From Pseudomonas monteilii NBRC 103158 = DSM 14164 (GTDB taxonomy: Bacteria > Pseudomonadota > Gammaproteobacteria > Pseudomonadales > Pseudomonadaceae), in contig NZ_BBIS01000034.1 in NCBI RefSeq assembly GCF_000730605.1, forward strand, positions 1 to 64,000: a stretch of DNA of 64,000 bases. Direction: 5' to 3'. The notes below the pieces were generated by a model, which made no database searches, had not been told where the DNA came from, and saw only the letters and a program-made list of their open reading frames with translations. Positions 16,635 to 25,288 of the stretch are shown here, one piece after another. Within the stretch, counting starts at the first letter, position 1. The number at the start of each line of letters is the position of its first letter. Position numbers and translations under genes: made by a program.

Positions 16635-18440
16635 TCAGTACGACAGGCCGAAGTTTTCTTCGTCCATCGCCATCAGGTTGTTGGCACCCGACAGCATGGT
16701 CGCCACATGGGTACGGGTGCGCGGCAGGATGCGCTGGAAGTAGAAACGCGCCGTTTGCAGCTTGGCGGTGTAGAACGCCTCTTCGCTGGTGCCGGCTGCC
16801 AGTTTTTCGGCCGCCAGGCGGGCGATGTCGGCCCAGAAGTAGGCCAGGCAGGCATAGCCGGAATACATCAGGTAATCGACCGAGGCCGCACCCACCTCTT
16901 CGCGGTCCTTCATGGCGGCCATGCCCACTTTCATGGTCAGCTCGCCCCACTCTTTGTTGATTGCCGCCAGCGGCTCGACGAACTCCTTGACCGCTTCGTT
17001 ACCTTCCTGCGCCTGGCAGAACTTGTGCACGATCTTGGTGAAGCCCTTCAGTGCTTCGCCCTGGGTCATCAGCACTTTACGGCCGAGCAGGTCCAGCGCC
17101 TGAATGCCGGTGGTGCCTTCGTACAGCATGGAGATACGGCTGTCGCGTACGTTCTGCTCCATGCCCCACTCGGCGATGAAGCCGTGGCCGCCGTAGATCT
17201 GCACGCCATGGTTGGCGGCCTCGAAGCCGACTTCGGTCATGAACGCCTTGGCAATCGGGGTCAGGAACGCCAGCAGGGCATCGGCCTTCTTGCGCTCTTC
17301 TTCGTCCTGGCTGTACTTGACGATGTCCACCTGCTTGGCCGTGAAGTACACCATCGCGCGGTTGCCTTCGGCGAAGGCCTTCATGGTCAGCAGCATGCGG
17401 CGCACGTCCGGATGGACGATGATCGGGTCAGCAGCCTTGTCAGGCGCTTTCGGGCCAGTCAGGGAACGCATCTGCAGGCGCTCACGGGCGTACTTCAGGC
17501 CACCCTGGAACGCCACTTCGGCGTGGGCCAGGCCTTGCAGCGCGGTCCCCAGGCGAGCGGTGTTCATGAAGGTGAACATGCAGTTCAGGCCTTTGTTGGC
17601 CGGGCCGATCAGGTAACCGGTGGCCGCATCGAAGTTCATCACGCAGGTAGCGTTACCGTGGATGCCCATTTTGTGTTCGATGGAGCCGCAGCTCACGCCG
17701 TTGCGCTCACCCACACCGCCCTCGGCGTTAGGCAGGAACTTCGGCACGATGAACAGCGAAATACCCTTGGTACCAGCCGGTGCGTCCGGCAGGCGGGCCA
17801 GGACGATATGGACGATATTGTCGGCCATGTCATGTTCACCGGCCGAAATGAAGATCTTGGTACCCGACACCTTGTAGCTGCCGTCAGCCTGTGGCTCGGC
17901 CTTGGTGCGCAGCATGCCCAGGTCGGTGCCGCAGTGTGGCTCGGTCAGGCACATGGTGCCGGTCCACTCGCCGGACACCAGCTTGGTCAGGTAAGTGTGC
18001 TGCTGCTCGGGGGTGCCGTGCGCAGAGATGGTGTTCATCGCACCATGGGACAGGCCTGGGTACATGCCCCACGACCAGTTCGAACCACCGACCATTTCAC
18101 TCAGGGCCAGGCCCAGCGACTCTGGCAGGCCCTGGCCGCCGTGCTCGACGTCATGGGCCAGGCTCGGCCAGCCGCCTTCGACGAACTGTTGGTAGGCTGC
18201 CTTGAAGCCTGTCGGGGTTTTAACGCCCGATTCGCTCCAGGTGCAGCCTTCCTGGTCACCCACACGGTTCAGCGGCGACAGCACCTGCTCACAGAACTTC
18301 GCGCCTTCTTCGAGGATCGCGTCGACCATGTCAGGCGTGGCGTCCTGGCAGCCCGGCAGGCTCTGATAGTGCGCCTCATAGCCAAGCAGCTCGTCGCGAA
18401 CGAAGCGGATATCACGCAAGGGGGCTTTGTAATCAGGCAT
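16635..18440 (-). CDS. acyl-CoA dehydrogenase paralogue
   Basis: This 601-residue protein is the second long acyl-CoA dehydrogenase here, with MCLTEPHCGTDLG, GGHGFIAEWG and YEGTTGIQALD. It should act in fatty-acid beta-oxidation. The start at 18440 gives MPDYKAPLRD, aligned with the paralogue, and has AGAGG upstream; longer in-frame starts have no support. A PsrA-type box lies about 60 bp upstream, which suggests induction by long-chain fatty acids. Its terminator separates it from the cyclase gene. Confidence 0.9.
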   Translation of the reverse strand: MPDYKAPLRDIRFVRDELLGYEAHYQSLPGCQDATPDMVDAILEEGAKFCEQVLSPLNRVGDQEGCTWSESGVKTPTGFKAAYQQFVEGGWPSLAHDVEHGGQGLPESLGLALSEMVGGSNWSWGMYPGLSHGAMNTISAHGTPEQQHTYLTKLVSGEWTGTMCLTEPHCGTDLGMLRTKAEPQADGSYKVSGTKIFISAGEHDMADNIVHIVLARLPDAPAGTKGISLFIVPKFLPNAEGGVGERNGVSCGSIEHKMGIHGNATCVMNFDAATGYLIGPANKGLNCMFTFMNTARLGTALQGLAHAEVAFQGGLKYARERLQMRSLTGPKAPDKAADPIIVHPDVRRMLLTMKAFAEGNRAMVYFTAKQVDIVKYSQDEEERKKADALLAFLTPIAKAFMTEVGFEAANHGVQIYGGHGFIAEWGMEQNVRDSRISMLYEGTTGIQALDLLGRKVLMTQGEALKGFTKIVHKFCQAQEGNEAVKEFVEPLAAINKEWGELTMKVGMAAMKDREEVGAASVDYLMYSGYACLAYFWADIARLAAEKLAAGTSEEAFYTAKLQTARFYFQRILPRTRTHVATMLSGANNLMAMDEENFGLSY

Positions 18441-18498
18441 TGCGATGAACCTCTGAGTCAGTTCTGTGGGGTGACCAGCTCTTGGCGGCCGTCTTATC

Positions 18499-18512
18499 AA
18501 ACAGTTGTTTGA
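18499..18512. promoter_or_regulatory. PsrA-type operator
   Basis: CAAAC-AGTT-GTTTG matches the published PsrA consensus (G/C)AAAC-N2-4-GTTT(G/C) exactly. It is 59 bp upstream of the acyl-CoA dehydrogenase start. PsrA is a TetR-family regulator that represses beta-oxidation genes and is released by fatty acids. Confidence 0.6.
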
Positions 18513-18603
18513 AACTTACGTTTAGCACCGCGTTCTGTCAAGGATGGACTATGGTGCCATTTACGCCACGAAAAATGGCAAATATGCCACGACACGACAA
18601 AAG

Positions 18604-18698
18604 CCCTTGTGGGAGCGGGTTTACCCGCGAATAGGCCCGCCCAGAAAATGATCTTGTCTGGGCTGACGCATTCGCGGGTAAACCCGCTCCCACAGGGG
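18604..18698. repeat. REPIN: two REP elements in inverted orientation
   Basis: The 25-mer at 18608-18632 (TGTGGGAGCGGG... to CGCGAAT) returns as its exact reverse complement at 18670-18694. Each arm also holds its own GCGGGTTTACCCGC hairpin. This doublet layout is typical of Pseudomonas REPINs. It fills the gap between two minus-strand genes. Confidence 0.88.
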
Positions 18699-18729
18699 TT
18701 GGTGATAATGCTGACGAGTGCGCCGAGAA

Positions 18730-19026
18730 TCAGGCGTAAGTGTCGATAATCCGGCCGAGCATTTCGTCGGATGCCTTGGCCACCTTTGCGCCAAGCTCGA
18801 CTTCGATTTTGCCCAGGGCCATCTGCACGGTGCTGGTGGCCAGGTCCATCTGCTGGCTGCGGTCGACCGCGCGCAAACGCTCAGCCTGAAAATCGCTGGA
18901 CTGGCTGGTGGCGGTACGTTCGGCGGTGGTGTTGGCGATCTGGCCGGCGGCCTGATCGACGCGGTTCTGGCCGGTCTGGATTGCGCTCAGGCCCGCGTAG
19001 TAGGCGGAGCTACCGGTGATTTCCAT
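18730..19026 (-). CDS. small flagellar rod/hook-like protein (98 residues)
   Basis: The N-terminus (SSAYYAGLSAIQTGQNRV..AAGQIAN) resembles the N-terminal helix of axial flagellar proteins. The C-terminus (ELGAKVAKASDEMLGRIID) resembles the C-terminal helix of FlgC/FlgE-type proteins. The two ends are joined with almost nothing between them. No flagellar gene lies nearby. The ATG at 19026 has GGAG 8 bp upstream, so the gene looks real and translated. Function unknown; the family resemblance is my reading of the sequence, not a database result. Confidence 0.75.
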   Translation of the reverse strand: MEITGSSAYYAGLSAIQTGQNRVDQAAGQIANTTAERTATSQSSDFQAERLRAVDRSQQMDLATSTVQMALGKIEVELGAKVAKASDEMLGRIIDTYA

Positions 19027-19172
19027 GTCAGGACTCCATTGACGCTGGATGACGAACAGGTTCAATTAAAGCAGGCCTGCCGTAAAAAGGCCCGTTTAAA
19101 TCCCTAATGGCCCGATGCCATCTGATAGGCCTTGGGTATTCCTGCCCGCGAAACGGCCAGGCCAGGAAACCA

Positions 19173-19853
19173 CTAATCCAGAAGATCCAGTTGCAGGTGT
19201 TCAGCCACCATATCGGCACTGGCCTGCTTCAGTTTAGGTACCCGCCCAAGGCAAGGCGCCGGCAGGCGCTCGGCAAGGCTGGCGAGGTTTTCTTCCAGCC
19301 GCGAAGTACGCGGCTCGATGATGTTCGCCACCCACCCGGCCAACTGCAGCCCGTCACGCTCGATCGCCTCGGCGCTAAGCAAGGCATGGCTGATACAACC
19401 CAAGCGAACGCCCACAACCAGTATCACTGGCAATTTAAGGGCAACGGCAAGGTCCGAAAGGTTCTCCAACCCCGACAACGGCACACGCCAGCCACCCGCA
19501 CCTTCAACCAACGTGAAATCGGCATTTTGTTGCAGCACATTGCGCATCGCTGCCAACAGCGCCGGCACGGCCAGCGTCACCCCCGCCTCGCGCGCCGCGA
19601 CATGCGGGGCAATCGCCGGCTCGAAGGCGAACGGGTTGACCTGCTCATACGGCAACTTGATCGTACTTTCATCGATCAGCGCCAGGGCATCACTATTGCG
19701 CAACCCTTTCGGCGTCATCGTGCAGCCCGAGGCCACCGGCTTGGCGCCCAGCGTGCTCATGCCCTGCAACCGCGCCGCATGCAACAGCCCGGCGGCGATG
19801 GTGGTCTTGCCGACATCGGTATCGGTACCGGCGATGAAATAGGCCTGGCTCAT
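19173..19853 (-). CDS. bioD: dethiobiotin synthetase BioD
   Basis: This 226-residue P-loop enzyme closes the ureido ring of dethiobiotin from 7,8-diaminopelargonate, CO2 and ATP. The P-loop is GTDTDVGKTT near residue 8-17, and VEGAGGWRVP is the second family motif. It is the last gene of bioBFHCD. The ATG at 19853 follows GGGGAG. BioA, which makes its substrate, is not in this window. Confidence 0.95.
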   Translation of the reverse strand: MSQAYFIAGTDTDVGKTTIAAGLLHAARLQGMSTLGAKPVASGCTMTPKGLRNSDALALIDESTIKLPYEQVNPFAFEPAIAPHVAAREAGVTLAVPALLAAMRNVLQQNADFTLVEGAGGWRVPLSGLENLSDLAVALKLPVILVVGVRLGCISHALLSAEAIERDGLQLAGWVANIIEPRTSRLEENLASLAERLPAPCLGRVPKLKQASADMVAEHLQLDLLD

Positions 19854-19863
19854 CGTGCTCCCC

Positions 19864-20682
19864 TTACGCGTGTGGCTTGCGCAACACACCATAGACCACT
19901 TGATAGGTGGCTGGCAGCCCCGCAGGCTGGCGAAATGCCTCATAGGCGTGCAACAGGCCCTGCATGCGCGCCCGACCGGTAAGCCCGGAAGGTCGCCCGG
20001 GGTTCAGGTTGTGTGCCCCCAACGCCTTGAGTTCATGGGTCAGGCTTCGTACATCCGGGTAGTGCAGCACGTGCGGGCAACGCTGCAATTCAAGCGGTTC
20101 CAACCCGCTGCCAGCACACAGGCGTTGATAATCCTCAAAACGGCGGAAGCGGTTCACATGCACCAGGCCATCCACTGCCTGCCAACTGGCTCGCAGTTCG
20201 TCGAGGGTGCCCACGCACAGGCTACTGAAGGCCAACACACCACCAGGACGCAACACACGCGACGCCTCTGCCAGCACGCTGGCGAACTGGTCGCACCACT
20301 GCACGGCCAGGCTGGAAAACACCAGGTCGACACTGCCGTCACGCAGCGGCAAACGCTCGGCATCACCTGCCACGTGATACTGCGCCCCACCCTGTTCATG
20401 ACGGGCATGGCGCAGCATGCCTTCGGCGATATCCACCGCCACGCCGCTGGCCAGGGTAAAACGCTGCGCCAGGATACGGCTGAAATGGCCCGTGCCGCTG
20501 CCCAGGTCCAGCCAGCGCGACGGCTGCAGGCCAGTCGGCAACTGCTCAAGCAGGCTTAAACCTACAGCGCGCTGCAAGGCCGCCACGCTGTCGTAGCTGG
20601 CGGCAGCCCGGGAGAACGAAGCGGCCACCTGGCGTTTATCGGGCAGCGCGCCGGGTAAAGTCGGACGGGAAAGGTCAGTCAT
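19864..20682 (-). CDS. bioC: malonyl-ACP O-methyltransferase BioC
   Basis: This 272-residue SAM-dependent methyltransferase methylates malonyl-ACP so that fatty-acid synthesis can build the pimelate chain of biotin. The class I SAM motif LDLGSGTGHF and the following VDIAEGM and VFSSLAVQWC segments are visible. Its start overlaps the bioH stop by 8 bp. The 10-bp gap to bioD indicates one operon. Confidence 0.93.
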   Translation of the reverse strand: MTDLSRPTLPGALPDKRQVAASFSRAAASYDSVAALQRAVGLSLLEQLPTGLQPSRWLDLGSGTGHFSRILAQRFTLASGVAVDIAEGMLRHARHEQGGAQYHVAGDAERLPLRDGSVDLVFSSLAVQWCDQFASVLAEASRVLRPGGVLAFSSLCVGTLDELRASWQAVDGLVHVNRFRRFEDYQRLCAGSGLEPLELQRCPHVLHYPDVRSLTHELKALGAHNLNPGRPSGLTGRARMQGLLHAYEAFRQPAGLPATYQVVYGVLRKPHA

Positions 20683-21406
20683 CGCCACTCTCATGCAGGA
20701 AACTCTTGATGCCCGCCGCCAGCTCCTGCGGGTACTCCAGCAGGAATGCGTGGGAACTGTCTTCGACCAGGCCCACTTCCACATCGGGCAACAACTCGCT
20801 CAACGCTTTTGCCGCCTCTGCCGGCACCAGTGCATCGCTACCGGCAAACAGGTGCAACTGCGGGCCGGCATAGGCCTGCAGGGCTTCACGGGTATCAAGC
20901 TTGGCCAGCACTTCAAGGCCTGTGGCCAGGTACAGCGGGTCGGTATCCGGCACGCCGACACCCAGTTGCCGCAGCAACGTGCGCGGTTGCTGGGCGCCAT
21001 CGCTGCACAGCGTGCGGAAGCGCTTGAGCGTGACCTGGGTATGGCTGCGGCAGCCATCGAGGAAGGTGCCGAAGGTGTCTTCGGCCATGCCATGGGGCCA
21101 GTCCGGGCGGGCCACGAAGCTGGGGTTGCTGGCCAAGGTCAGTAGGCCACAGCAGTGGTCACCGCGCTTGTGTGCCAAGGCGCTGGCCAGCATGCCGCCC
21201 AGCGACCAGCCGCCCAGCCACACGTCGTTCGGCAGCTTGCGATCCAGGTGGTCGACCCAGGCCTGAACATCGCTGTCGGCCAATTCCGGCAAGGGCATCA
21301 ACTCCACCTGCAGGCGGGCGTCCTGGGCGCGCAGGCTGGCTGCCAGCGGATGCAGGGAAGCAGTGCCCAGGCTCCAGCCGGGCAGCAGTACAAGGCGATT
21401 ACGCAT
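20675..21406 (-). CDS. bioH: pimeloyl-ACP methyl ester esterase BioH
   Basis: This 243-residue alpha/beta-hydrolase cleaves the methyl ester that BioC added, ending chain extension at pimeloyl-ACP. The nucleophile elbow GGWSLGGML holds the catalytic serine, and SSHAFLLE near the C-terminus holds the histidine. The ATG at 21406 has GGAG upstream and overlaps the bioF end by 8 bp. Keeping bioH and bioC together in the operon is common in Pseudomonas. Confidence 0.93.
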   Translation of the reverse strand: MRNRLVLLPGWSLGTASLHPLAASLRAQDARLQVELMPLPELADSDVQAWVDHLDRKLPNDVWLGGWSLGGMLASALAHKRGDHCCGLLTLASNPSFVARPDWPHGMAEDTFGTFLDGCRSHTQVTLKRFRTLCSDGAQQPRTLLRQLGVGVPDTDPLYLATGLEVLAKLDTREALQAYAGPQLHLFAGSDALVPAEAAKALSELLPDVEVGLVEDSSHAFLLEYPQELAAGIKSFLHESGDD

Positions 21407-22571
21407 CAGCGTTCTCCAACTGTGGATAACACTCGGCCAATGCATTCAACAATAGCTGCACCTGCGCTTCGCTGTGCGCGGCGCTCAGGGTCACCCGCAG
21501 GCGCGCACTGCCTGCCGGCACGGTGGGTGGGCGGATGGCCGTCACCAGCAAGCCGCGCTCGCGCAGCATGCGCGACAGGCGCAGGGCCTGTGCGCTGTCG
21601 CCGATGACGATGGGCTGGATCGGCGTTGGGCTGTCCATCAGTTGCAGCCCGATCTGCTGCGCGCCTTCGCGGAACTGGCGAATCAACGCAGTCAGATGCT
21701 CACGCCGCCAAGTCTCGCGGCGCAGCAACTCCAGGCTCTTGAGCGTGGCACAGGCAAGTGCCGGTGGCTGGCTGGTGGTGTAGATGTAGGGGCGGGCGAA
21801 TTGCACCAGCGCCTCGATCAGCTCTTCGCTGCCGGCAACAAAGGCACCGGCAGTACCGCAGGCCTTACCCAGCGTGCCTATCAGTACCGGCACGTCCTCC
21901 ACGCCCAGGCCAAAGTGCTCGACGATACCGCCACCCTGCGTACCCAAGATACCCAGACCATGGGCATCGTCGACCATGAGCCAGGCACCACGCGCCCGGG
22001 CGACATCGGCCAGTGCCGGCAAGTCGGCCAGGTCGCCGTCCATGCTGAACACGCCATCGGTCACCACCAGGGTATTGCCGACGGCCTTGTCCAGGCGGCT
22101 GGCCAGGCTGGCCGGTTCGTTGTGCAGGTAGCGGTTGAAGCGGGCGCCACTGAGCAACCCGCCATCCAACAAGGACGCGTGATTCAAGCGGTCCTGCAGC
22201 ACGGTATCGCCCTGCCCCACCAATGCGGTGATAGCACCCAGGTTGGCCATGTAGCCGGTGGAGAACAGCAGCGCACGCGGGCGCCCGGTCAGTTCGGCCA
22301 ACGCCTCTTCAACCTGATGGTGCGGCGTGCTGTGGCCGACCACCAGGTGCGAAGCGCCACCGCCCACACCCCAGCGCTCGGCGCCGGTCTGCCAGGCGGC
22401 GATCACTTCAGGGTGGTTGGCCAGGCCCAGGTAGTCATTGCTGCAGAAGGCCAGCAAGCGCTGCCCGTCGACCACCACTTCCGGCCCCTGCGGGCTTTCC
22501 AGCAGTGGCCGCTGCCGATACAGGTCTGCGGCGCGCCGTTCGGCCAGGCGCGCCGCCAGGTCGAAGGCCAT
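21399..22571 (-). CDS. bioF: 8-amino-7-oxononanoate synthase BioF
   Basis: This 390-residue PLP enzyme condenses pimeloyl-ACP with alanine. The alpha-oxoamine synthase family motifs are present: VDDAHGLGILG and GTLGKACGTAGAF, the latter with the PLP lysine. Its ATG lies one base after the bioB stop, so it is translationally coupled to it. A DnaA-box-like TGTGGATAA (21421-21429) lies in its last codons, possibly by chance. Confidence 0.95.
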   Translation of the reverse strand: MAFDLAARLAERRAADLYRQRPLLESPQGPEVVVDGQRLLAFCSNDYLGLANHPEVIAAWQTGAERWGVGGGASHLVVGHSTPHHQVEEALAELTGRPRALLFSTGYMANLGAITALVGQGDTVLQDRLNHASLLDGGLLSGARFNRYLHNEPASLASRLDKAVGNTLVVTDGVFSMDGDLADLPALADVARARGAWLMVDDAHGLGILGTQGGGIVEHFGLGVEDVPVLIGTLGKACGTAGAFVAGSEELIEALVQFARPYIYTTSQPPALACATLKSLELLRRETWRREHLTALIRQFREGAQQIGLQLMDSPTPIQPIVIGDSAQALRLSRMLRERGLLVTAIRPPTVPAGSARLRVTLSAAHSEAQVQLLLNALAECYPQLENADA

Positions 22572-22572
22572 G

Positions 22573-23631
22573 TCAGGCCGATGCAGCGTTGTAGAACATC
22601 TCGCTGCTGCGCTGTTCGACCAACGCCTGCTCGATGGCCGCCTGGTGCACTTCGTCGGCGTGCTCTTCACGCGCTTCGGGCTTGATACCCAGGCGCGCGA
22701 ACAGCTGCATGTCCTTGTCGGCCTGCGGGTTGGCGGTGGTCAGCAGTTTTTCGCCGTAGAAGATCGAGTTGGCGCCAGCCATGAAGGCCAAGGCCTGCAT
22801 CTGCTCGTTCATTTGCTCGCGGCCGGCGGACAGGCGCACGTGCGACTTGGGCATCAGCAAGCGGGCCACGGCCAGCATGCGGATGAAGTCGAACGGGTCC
22901 ACATCCTCTTCCTCGGCCAGCGGCGTGCCGGCCACCTTGACCAGCATGTTGATCGGCACCGACTCCGGGTGCTCGGGCAGGTTGGCCAACTGGATCAGCA
23001 GGCCCGCGCGGTCGTCCAGCGACTCCCCCATGCCCAGGATGCCGCCAGAGCAGATCTTCATGCCGGCATCACGCACGTAGGCCAGGGTTTGCAGGCGCTC
23101 GCTGTAGGTGCGGGTGGTGATGATGCTGCCGTAGAACTCCGGCGAGGTGTCGAGGTTGTGGTTGTAGTAGTCCAGGCCCGCCTGGGCCAAGGCCACGGTT
23201 TGCTCTTGGTCGAGTTTGCCGAGGGTCATGCAGGTTTCCAGGCCCATGGCCTTCACGCCTTTGACCATCTCCAGCACATAGGGCATGTCTTTGGCCGACG
23301 GGTGCTTCCACGCCGCGCCCATGCAGAAACGGGTGGAGCCGATGGCTTTGGCGCGCGCGGCCTCTTCCAGCACCTTCTGCACTTCCATCAGCTTCTGTTT
23401 TTCCAGCCCGGTGTTGTAGTGGCCGGACTGCGGACAATATTTGCAGTCTTCCGGGCAGGCGCCGGTCTTGATCGACAGCAGGGTCGAAACCTGCACGCGG
23501 TTCGGGTCGAAATGCGCCCGGTGCACGGTCTGCGCCTGGAACAGCAGGTCATTGAACGGTTGCTGGAACAGCGCCTTGACCTCGGCCAGGGACCAGTCGT
23601 GACGTGTTGTTGCAGTTGTGCTGGCGCTCAT
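22573..23631 (-). CDS. bioB: biotin synthase BioB
   Basis: This 352-residue radical SAM enzyme inserts sulfur into dethiobiotin. The CPEDCKYC motif (CxxxCxxC) binds the SAM [4Fe-4S] cluster. It is the first gene of the operon; the promoter region lies between it and divergent comF, with a BirA-type operator covering the putative -35. This predicts repression of the whole operon by biotinyl-AMP-loaded BirA. Confidence 0.96.
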   Translation of the reverse strand: MSASTTATTRHDWSLAEVKALFQQPFNDLLFQAQTVHRAHFDPNRVQVSTLLSIKTGACPEDCKYCPQSGHYNTGLEKQKLMEVQKVLEEAARAKAIGSTRFCMGAAWKHPSAKDMPYVLEMVKGVKAMGLETCMTLGKLDQEQTVALAQAGLDYYNHNLDTSPEFYGSIITTRTYSERLQTLAYVRDAGMKICSGGILGMGESLDDRAGLLIQLANLPEHPESVPINMLVKVAGTPLAEEEDVDPFDFIRMLAVARLLMPKSHVRLSAGREQMNEQMQALAFMAGANSIFYGEKLLTTANPQADKDMQLFARLGIKPEAREEHADEVHQAAIEQALVEQRSSEMFYNAASA

Positions 23632-23703
23632 CGGCGTTTCCTTGTTTAGGCTGTAGCTGGCGCCGGGACAGGAAAGCCCGCCAGCGCATCACGGATAGCT
23701 CGC

Positions 23704-23732
23704 ATACTCATGGAAGGCCTATGAACTGTCAA
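23704..23732 (-). promoter_or_regulatory. bioB promoter
   Basis: On the minus strand TTGACA (23732-23727) and GAGTAT (23709-23704) are 17 bp apart. The -35 lies inside one half of the BirA operator. The -10 is a weak match. Confidence 0.5.
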
Positions 23733-24452
23733 CCATACTGGAAAACACTGGTTTACAAGTGCTCATTTATTAATCAATCGTGTTTATTGTGTGATGAACC
23801 TGCCGAGCAGGCCTACCCCCTGTGTATTGCCTGCGAGCAGGAATTACCTTGGCTAGGCGATCATTGTCTGCGCTGCGCCCTGCCGCTGCCCATGGCGGGC
23901 CTGACCTGCGCCCAGTGCTGTCGCCACCTGCCGGCCTTCGAACAGGTGTTTGCGCTTTGGCAATTCGGCTTTCCGGTTGATACGCTGGTCAGCCGCTTCA
24001 AGCACAACCGGCAGTGGCCCTTGGGGCGGTTGATGGCTGAATTGCTGGGGCATGGGCTGCTGCACCGCTTTGCCGAAGGGTTAGCCCGCCCTGACCTGCT
24101 GTTGCCCGTTCCCTTGGCCAGGCGTCGACTGCGCGAACGAGGGTTCAACCAGGCGGGGATGCTTGGGCGTTGGTTGTCTTCGCAACTTGGGCTGGTTTGC
24201 GACGAGCGGTTATTGGTGCGCATGCGCGAGACGCCTGCACAACAACAGCTGGACGCCAAGGCACGGCAGCGCAATTTACGTCAGGCGTTTGCGGTCACGG
24301 GCGATTTGACAGGCAAGCATGTCGCCATTGTCGATGATGTGGTAACCACCAGTGCCACCGTGCAGACCATTGCCGAAGTGCTGCGCAAAGCCGGCGCGCA
24401 GCGTGTGGATGTGTATTGCCTGGCGCGCACGCCCAAGCCGGGGTATGCATGA
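23721..24452 (+). CDS. comF: ComF-family phosphoribosyltransferase-like protein
   Basis: This 243-residue protein has an N-terminal zinc-ribbon region (CLLCDE, CIAC, CLRCALPL, CAQCC) and a C-terminal PRTase domain. The PRPP-loop motif is VAIVDDVVTTSATV. ComF proteins are linked to natural transformation in some bacteria. In Pseudomonas the gene is conserved beside the bio operon and its role is unproven. The ATG at 23721 gives the most likely start; the BirA operator would then overlap its first codons. Confidence 0.85.
   Translation: MNCQPYWKTLVYKCSFINQSCLLCDEPAEQAYPLCIACEQELPWLGDHCLRCALPLPMAGLTCAQCCRHLPAFEQVFALWQFGFPVDTLVSRFKHNRQWPLGRLMAELLGHGLLHRFAEGLARPDLLLPVPLARRRLRERGFNQAGMLGRWLSSQLGLVCDERLLVRMRETPAQQQLDAKARQRNLRQAFAVTGDLTGKHVAIVDDVVTTSATVQTIAEVLRKAGAQRVDVYCLARTPKPGYA
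23726..23758. promoter_or_regulatory. BirA (biotin repressor) operator
   Basis: Half-sites CTGTCAACC and GGTTTACAA are separated by 15 bp. This is the classic BirA layout, TTGTAAACC-N15/16-GGTTTACAA. It lies upstream of bioB. If comF starts at 23721, it also falls within comF codons 2-13. Confidence 0.8.
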
Positions 24453-24505
24453 CACTGCACAGTCCTACACAATCTACCTTCAGGCCCTTCATCTACAACG
24501 ACTCA

Positions 24506-25276
24506 ATGCTCATGCCGCTGCCTACTTTGCTTACCCAGCACATCGCCCGCCGCCCCCAGCGCATTGCGCTGCTGCAGCACATTGCCGAGCAAGGCTCGAT
24601 CACCCGCGCCGCCAAGGCTGCGAGCATCAGCTACAAGGCAGCCTGGGATGCCATTGATGAGCTCAACAACCTGGCCAGCCAGCCCTTGGTGGAGCGCAGC
24701 ACCGGTGGCCGTGGCGGTGGCGGTGCGCGTTTGTCGCCGGAGGGCGAGCGGGTGCTGCGCCTGTATCAGCGGCTGCAGGCCTTGCAGGCGCAAATCCTTG
24801 AAGCCGCCGAAGAGTCCAGCGACCTCGACCTGCTCGGGCGCCTGATGCTGCGCACCAGTGCGCGTAACCAGCTGCAAGGCCAGGTCAGCGGCCTGCGCCG
24901 TGAAGGCCGGTATGACCGTGTCAGCCTGGCATTGGGCGGTGGGCTGGAAATTGATGCGCTGATCACGCACGACAGTACCGCGCGGCTGGAGCTGACGTTG
25001 GGGACGATGGTGGTGGCGTTGCTCAAGGCGGGGTGGGTACGGTTACTGGCGGAAGGGGAAGAGGCTGAGGCAGGGAGCAATTGCCTGCGGGCGACGGTTG
25101 AGGAAGTGCTGACAGATGTTGATGGGCCCAGTGAAGTCAGACTGGCGCTGGGTAATGGGCAGACATTGTGTGCCATTGCGCAAGCGGATTGGCTGGCGGG
25201 GCAGCAGGTGGTGGATGGCAGTGCGGTGCGGGTGCAGTTTCATCCCTCTTATGTGTTGATCGGAGTTCCTGCGTAG
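24506..25276 (+). CDS. ModE-like molybdate-responsive regulator
   Basis: This protein of about 256 residues has a LysR-like winged helix (ITRAAKAASISYKAAWDAIDEL, residues ~31-52) typical of ModE, and two C-terminal TOBE-like modules that would bind molybdate or tungstate. No molybdate transporter genes (modABC) are nearby. The start is uncertain: ATG at 24506 or 24512 best matches ModE length, while ATG at 24449 overlaps the comF stop (ATGA) and would suggest coupling. I chose 24506. Confidence 0.78.
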   Translation: MLMPLPTLLTQHIARRPQRIALLQHIAEQGSITRAAKAASISYKAAWDAIDELNNLASQPLVERSTGGRGGGGARLSPEGERVLRLYQRLQALQAQILEAAEESSDLDLLGRLMLRTSARNQLQGQVSGLRREGRYDRVSLALGGGLEIDALITHDSTARLELTLGTMVVALLKAGWVRLLAEGEEAEAGSNCLRATVEEVLTDVDGPSEVRLALGNGQTLCAIAQADWLAGQQVVDGSAVRVQFHPSYVLIGVPA

Positions 25277-25288
25277 CCTGGCCGCGCT

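Noticed and set aside
13498..18512. Long plus-strand frames opposite the acyl-CoA dehydrogenase genes
   Set aside because: Composition is that of antisense shadows (Gly, His, Val, Gln rich). The minus-strand genes have full motifs, starts and terminators.
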